DNA from: Sneathiella aquimaris
GTDB lineage: Bacteria > Pseudomonadota > Alphaproteobacteria > Sneathiellales > Sneathiellaceae
DNA length: 64,000 nt
NCBI RefSeq assembly: GCF_026409565.1
Contig: NZ_CP112881.1
Location: 1,225,501-1,289,500 of the forward strand
Direction of reading: 5' to 3'
This document shows, piece after piece, positions 60,597 through 64,000 of this stretch (within the stretch, counting starts at the first letter, position 1; every line of letters starts with the position of its first letter). Below the pieces are notes generated by a model. That model did no database searches, was not told where the DNA came from, and saw only the letters and a list, made by a program, of their open reading frames with translations. The position numbers and the translations under genes are program-made.

Positions 60597-61607
60597 ATGT
60601 CTGCTCAGAATAAACAATACAAATTGGCAGCGCGGCCAGTGGGACTTCCTAAAGACAGTGACTGGGAGTTTTCACAATCTGATATCCCGAAGGCGGAGGA
60701 CGGTCAGGTTGTCGTCCGGGTGCATTATGTCTCTCTTGATCCGGCAATGCGCGGTTGGATGAACGACGCACGGTCTTATATTCCGCCCGTCGGACTGGGT
60801 GAAGTGATGCGGGCAGGGACCGTTGGAGAGGTTGTTGAAAGTAACAATCCAGCCTTCAGGGTCGGCGAATTTGTCACCGGATATCACGGGGTTCAGCAGT
60901 ATGGTGTTTCAGATGGCAAAGATCTTGTAAAAGTCGATCCAAATCTTGCGCCTTTGGAAAGTTATCTTGGTGGCTTGGGCATGCCGGGACTAACCGCGTA
61001 TTTCGGCCTGACGGATGTCGGCGCCGTTAAAGAAGGTGATACGGTGCTTGTTTCTGGTGCAGCGGGCGCGGTTGGGGCCATGGTCGGGCAAATCGCCAAA
61101 ATCAAAGGCGCGCGGGCTGTGGGTATTGCTGGTGGTTCAGAGAAGTGTAAATACGTTATCGAAGAGCTGGGTTTCGATGCCTGCGTTGACTATAAATCTG
61201 ATCGATTTCTAAAAGACTTGAACGAAGCGGTGAACACAGGTGTTGATGTTTATTTTGACAATGTGGGCGGTGAAATTCTTGATGCGGCGCTTGCCCGTCT
61301 CAATCGTCACGCCCGTGTAGTGATTTGTGGTGCGATTTCTCAGTACAATAACACGACACCGGTTCGCGGGCCGGCAAACTACCTCACCCTTCTTGTTCAA
61401 CATGCAAGAATGGAAGGGTTCGTTGTATTTGATTATGTGGATCAATATGCAGAAGGTGTAAAACAATTGGCAACCTGGTACAGTCAGGGACAGCTTAAAT
61501 TCAAAGAGCATATTGACGAAGGAATTGAGAATTTTCCATCAACCCTGCTGAAACTATTCAGTGGTGAAAATTTTGGAAAACTCGTTCTCAAGGTGATTGA
61601 AGAATAA
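60597..61607 (+). CDS. NADP-dependent oxidoreductase, zinc-independent MDR (CurA/PTGR type)
   Basis: 336 residues. YVSLDPAMRGWMNDARSYIPPV and LGGLGMPGLTAYFGL are characteristic of the leukotriene B4 dehydrogenase/curcumin reductase branch. The NADPH-binding loop is VSGAAGAVGAMVGQIAK. It reduces the double bond of alpha,beta-unsaturated ketones or aldehydes, a detoxification role. It is monocistronic with its own terminator. Confidence 0.92.
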   Translation: MSAQNKQYKLAARPVGLPKDSDWEFSQSDIPKAEDGQVVVRVHYVSLDPAMRGWMNDARSYIPPVGLGEVMRAGTVGEVVESNNPAFRVGEFVTGYHGVQQYGVSDGKDLVKVDPNLAPLESYLGGLGMPGLTAYFGLTDVGAVKEGDTVLVSGAAGAVGAMVGQIAKIKGARAVGIAGGSEKCKYVIEELGFDACVDYKSDRFLKDLNEAVNTGVDVYFDNVGGEILDAALARLNRHARVVICGAISQYNNTTPVRGPANYLTLLVQHARMEGFVVFDYVDQYAEGVKQLATWYSQGQLKFKEHIDEGIENFPSTLLKLFSGENFGKLVLKVIEE

Positions 61608-61649
61608 TCTCTTCCCTGAGAAGATAAACAACTTCTAACAAAATCCCTT

Positions 61650-61693
61650 TAGCCGGTATGACAGCTGTGGTATGTCACACCGGCTATTTTTTT
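61650..61693 (+). terminator. Rho-independent terminator of the oxidoreductase gene
   Basis: TAGCCGGT pairs with ACCGGCTA, enclosing a second partial pairing (TGACA/TGTCA), then seven T. It lies 43 bases after the stop. Confidence 0.85.
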
Positions 61694-61736
61694 GAAATCC
61701 GCGCAGTAGACAATTGGCTGCGGATTGGGATTTATC

Positions 61737-63326
61737 ATGAGTTTGCTTGAAGATCGTGTCGCCAATCGGCGAACCTTTGCCATTATTGCGCATCCGGATG
61801 CGGGTAAGACGACCCTTACGGAAAAACTTCTGTTGTTTGGGGGTGCCATTCAGCTTGCTGGTGCCGTTAAAACACGGGGTGAGCAACGTCGTGCACGATC
61901 AGATTGGATGAAGGTTGAACGCGAACGGGGTATCTCGGTCGCTTCATCAGTGATGACTTTTGATTATGAAGGCAAGACGTTCAACTTGCTGGATACACCA
62001 GGCCATGAAGATTTCAGTGAAGACACCTATCGCACCCTGACGGCAGTAGACAGCGCTGTTATGGTTCTGGATGGTGCAAAAGGTATCGAAACACAGACCC
62101 GAAAATTGTTCGAGGTTTGCCGTCTTCGCGATATGCCAATTGCTACTTTCATTAACAAGTTTGACCGTGAAGCACTGGATCCGTTTGAACTTTTGGATGA
62201 CATCGAACAGACACTGGCCTTGGATGTTGTGCCCGCCAGTTGGCCCATTGGAATGGGTCGGAACTTTCTGGGTTGTTATGATCTGTTTAATGATCGTTTG
62301 GTTCTGGTCAGTAAAGACAAAAACAATCACTTGGACGAAGGCATTGTTTGCAACGGGATTGATGATCCAAAGCTGGATGAATTATTGCCTGCTGAATATG
62401 TTGAAAAACTGCGGGAAGATGTCGAGATGATCCGCGAGTTATGCCCCAAGTTTGATCAACAGGCTTTTCTGGAAGGGACCATGACACCGGTCTATTTTGG
62501 AAGCGCGATCAATAATTTTGGCGTTGAGACCCTACTAAATGGTTTGACCCTTATGGCGCCATCTCCACGGCCCGCGCCAACAGCAGACCGCGATATTGCG
62601 CCGACTGAGAAAAAAGTCAGTGGTTTCATCTTTAAGATTCAAGCAAATATGGATCCAAAGCACAGGGACCGTATTGCCTTTATGCGTTTGGTTTCTGGCC
62701 ATTTCAAGCGGGGGGCGAAACTGAAGCATATTCGCAGTTCCAAGACGATGGCGATCCATAATCCTGTTCTATTTCTTGCTCAGGACCGGGAACTGGCTGA
62801 AGAGGCATGGCCGGGCGATATTATCGGTATTCCAAATCATGGCAATTTGCGAATAGGTGATGCGCTAACGGAGGGCGAAGAAATTCGGTTTACCGGCATA
62901 CCGAGTTTTGCGCCGGAATTGCTGCAAAAAGTGCGACCCGTCGATCCAATGCGGGCAAAGCATCTTGGCCGAGCCCTGATCCAGATCGCAGAGGAAGGTG
63001 CTGCGCGGGCCTTTAAAACGCGTATGGGGTCGGACTGGGTCGTTGGTGTTGTTGGCGGCCTGCAATTTGAAGTATTGGCAGATCGTATTCGCACAGAATA
63101 TGATATTCCCGTTAATTTCGAACAGACCGAGCTGTACACAGCCCGTTGGGTTGAGCATCCAGATCACAATGAGCTGAAGAAATTTATTGACGCCAACCAG
63201 GCGTCGCTGGCTGAAGACCATGACGATGCCCCTGTTTTCCTGGCCAGAAACGCCTGGCATTTGGAGCGGGCCGAAAAAGACTGGCCGGAAATTAAGTTCC
63301 AAAAGACAAAAGAGCAACTGACTTAG
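61737..63326 (+). CDS. prfC: Peptide chain release factor 3
   Basis: 529 residues from the ATG at 61737; the frame extends to a TTG at 61725 which is unlikely to be used. G motifs are AHPDAGKTTLTEK, the switch RERGISVASSVM, DTPGHEDFSEDTYR and NKFDREALDP. RF3 is a GTPase that recycles RF1/RF2 after termination. SD support is weak (GGGAT). It is followed nine bases later by yajQ. Confidence 0.96.
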   Translation: MSLLEDRVANRRTFAIIAHPDAGKTTLTEKLLLFGGAIQLAGAVKTRGEQRRARSDWMKVERERGISVASSVMTFDYEGKTFNLLDTPGHEDFSEDTYRTLTAVDSAVMVLDGAKGIETQTRKLFEVCRLRDMPIATFINKFDREALDPFELLDDIEQTLALDVVPASWPIGMGRNFLGCYDLFNDRLVLVSKDKNNHLDEGIVCNGIDDPKLDELLPAEYVEKLREDVEMIRELCPKFDQQAFLEGTMTPVYFGSAINNFGVETLLNGLTLMAPSPRPAPTADRDIAPTEKKVSGFIFKIQANMDPKHRDRIAFMRLVSGHFKRGAKLKHIRSSKTMAIHNPVLFLAQDRELAEEAWPGDIIGIPNHGNLRIGDALTEGEEIRFTGIPSFAPELLQKVRPVDPMRAKHLGRALIQIAEEGAARAFKTRMGSDWVVGVVGGLQFEVLADRIRTEYDIPVNFEQTELYTARWVEHPDHNELKKFIDANQASLAEDHDDAPVFLARNAWHLERAEKDWPEIKFQKTKEQLT

Positions 63327-63335
63327 GAGAGTAAA

Positions 63336-63821
63336 ATGCCATCCTTTGATATCGTGTCCAAGACGGATCTGAATGAAGTGGAAAACGCGCTAAACAACGT
63401 GCGCCGTGAAATTGAAACCCGGTATGATTTTAAAGGCAGTAACTGCACGATCGACAGAAAAGAGAATGTTTTGACAGTGTTTGCCGATGATGACCTGAAA
63501 TTGCGTCAGATGCATGAATTGCTGCAGGGACATTTGACCAGACGAAATGTCGATGCAGGTGTTTTGGATTATAAAACACCGGAACAGGCCGCGGGACAAA
63601 GCGTGCGTCAACAGGTGATTGTTCGTGAAGGGATCGAAAAGGACCTTGCTAAAAAGCTAGTCAAAGAAATCAAGGGCTCAAAAATCAAAGTTCAGGTTGC
63701 CATTCAAGGGGATGAACTTCGGGTTACCGGGAAAAAACGGGATGATTTGCAGGAGGTCATCACCTTTTGTAAAAGTCTCGATTTCGAGATGCCCTTGCAA
63801 TACATAAATTTCAGAGACTAA
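63336..63821 (+). CDS. yajQ: YajQ family nucleotide-binding protein
   Basis: 161 residues, usual length. The start MPSFDIVSKTDLNEVENALN and ETRYDFKGSNCTIDR, then RRNVDAGVLDYKTPEQA and the closing FEMPLQYINFRD are diagnostic. Members bind nucleotides, and some bind c-di-GMP as co-regulators. It lies nine bases behind prfC with GGAG before the ATG. Together with the GGDEF/EAL protein it is the second c-di-GMP-linked gene here. Confidence 0.95.
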   Translation: MPSFDIVSKTDLNEVENALNNVRREIETRYDFKGSNCTIDRKENVLTVFADDDLKLRQMHELLQGHLTRRNVDAGVLDYKTPEQAAGQSVRQQVIVREGIEKDLAKKLVKEIKGSKIKVQVAIQGDELRVTGKKRDDLQEVITFCKSLDFEMPLQYINFRD

Positions 63822-63828
63822 ACAGTGG

Positions 63829-63847
63829 GAGCGCGCGTGAGCGCGCT
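63829..63847. terminator. Short G/C hairpin between convergent yajQ and MBL genes
   Basis: AGCGCGC-GTGA-GCGCGCT is a seven-pair stem with only a weak pyrimidine tail on the plus strand, so termination is possible but not certain. Confidence 0.45.
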
Positions 63848-63862
63848 TCTCTGCAGGTCCAT

Positions 63863-64000
63863 TTATTTCAGGGAATATTCGGCATCAACAGTGATGGATG
63901 CGCCTTTGGCGGTTACTTTTCCGTCCTCGACCATCATTATCAGGTGAGAATAGACAGACCTTGCTGCCGCAGGATGTAAATATTCCGGAATATCCTGATA
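63863..64000 (-). CDS. MBL-fold metallo-hydrolase, C-terminal fragment (cut by window edge)
   Basis: The visible 45 residues end AEYSLK-stop and begin YQDIPEYLHPAAARSVYSHL. HPAAARSVYSHLIMMVEDGK is the winged-helix tail of the LACTB2-like branch of metallo-beta-lactamase-fold hydrolases (A-A-x-x-S-V-x-x-H-L-x-x-L-x-x-x-G). The catalytic domain lies beyond the window. It is convergent with yajQ. Confidence 0.65.
   Translation of the reverse strand, partial: YQDIPEYLHPAAARSVYSHLIMMVEDGKVTAKGASITVDAEYSLK

Noticed and set aside
1-64000. Search for CRISPR arrays, transposases, prophage genes, rRNA and toxin-antitoxin pairs
   Set aside because: None found by reading; the zeta-like P-loop kinase at 18502-18996 has no adjacent antitoxin and was not called a toxin.

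Overview
The window is a continuous stretch of bacterial chromosome, about 92% coding, with moderate G+C (somewhat under 50% by eye). It looks like a free-living, probably marine alphaproteobacterium of Rhodospirillales/Sneathiella/Kiloniella type. Supporting signs are a CpdR-type response regulator, DUF1285, DUF2336 and DUF6111 families, a VPLPA-CTERM protein, several acyl-CoA and TRAP-type genes, and perfect TTAA-N7-TTAA (CtrA-type) boxes. The genus is a guess. I see no insertion sequence, prophage, CRISPR array, rRNA or replication origin. One tRNA (Val, anticodon GAC) is present. Both window edges cut genes: a flavin-reductase-like start at the left and an MBL-fold hydrolase tail at the right.

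Layout. 0-7.5 kb: acetyltransferase, then a four-gene MoxR/DUF58/DUF4159/membrane-protein operon on the minus strand. 7.6-12.7 kb: DUF1285, CoA pyrophosphatase, DUF6111 and CCA-adding enzyme on the plus strand, a DUF429-like protein, a small exported protein and Ada. 12.7-17.4 kb: helical protein, lytic transglycosylase, N-formylglutamate amidohydrolase, CpdR, tRNA-Val, Na+/H+ antiporter and a MerR-type metal sensor. 17.6-22 kb: VPLPA-CTERM protein, an Ile/Val-rich leader peptide with a complete transcription attenuator in front of a P-loop kinase, an MscS channel with an AsmA-like partner, and a CaiB/BaiF racemase. 22-33 kb: a 1076-residue membrane-anchored coiled-coil protein with a G9 tract, MFS pump, DUF4870 protein, lone biotinyl protein, TypA, periplasmic binding protein, EamA exporter and acyl-CoA dehydrogenase.

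33-47 kb is the metabolically most coherent part. It holds a tandem pair of 2OG-Fe(II) oxygenases (one with an altered metal ligand), a DgcN/DgcA D-glutamate module with a gamma carbonic anhydrase and a GGDEF/EAL protein, then an RpiR regulator, class III aminotransferase, BKACE, TAXI-type TRAP transporter and UspA. I read this last set as uptake and breakdown of a beta-amino acid: import, transamination to a beta-keto acid, then acetyl-CoA-dependent cleavage.

47-64 kb: cytochrome c, DUF2336 protein with a CtrA box, lysoplasmalogenase and thioesterase, FAD oxidase, pentapeptide-repeat protein, HAD hydrolase, nitronate monooxygenase, a membrane-tethered class III cyclase, haloalkane dehalogenase, a three-gene exported-lipoprotein/M48 protease operon, serine hydrolase, NADP-dependent oxidoreductase, release factor 3 and YajQ. 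The least expected items are the Ile/Val attenuator with no ilv gene behind it and the proposed beta-amino-acid locus.
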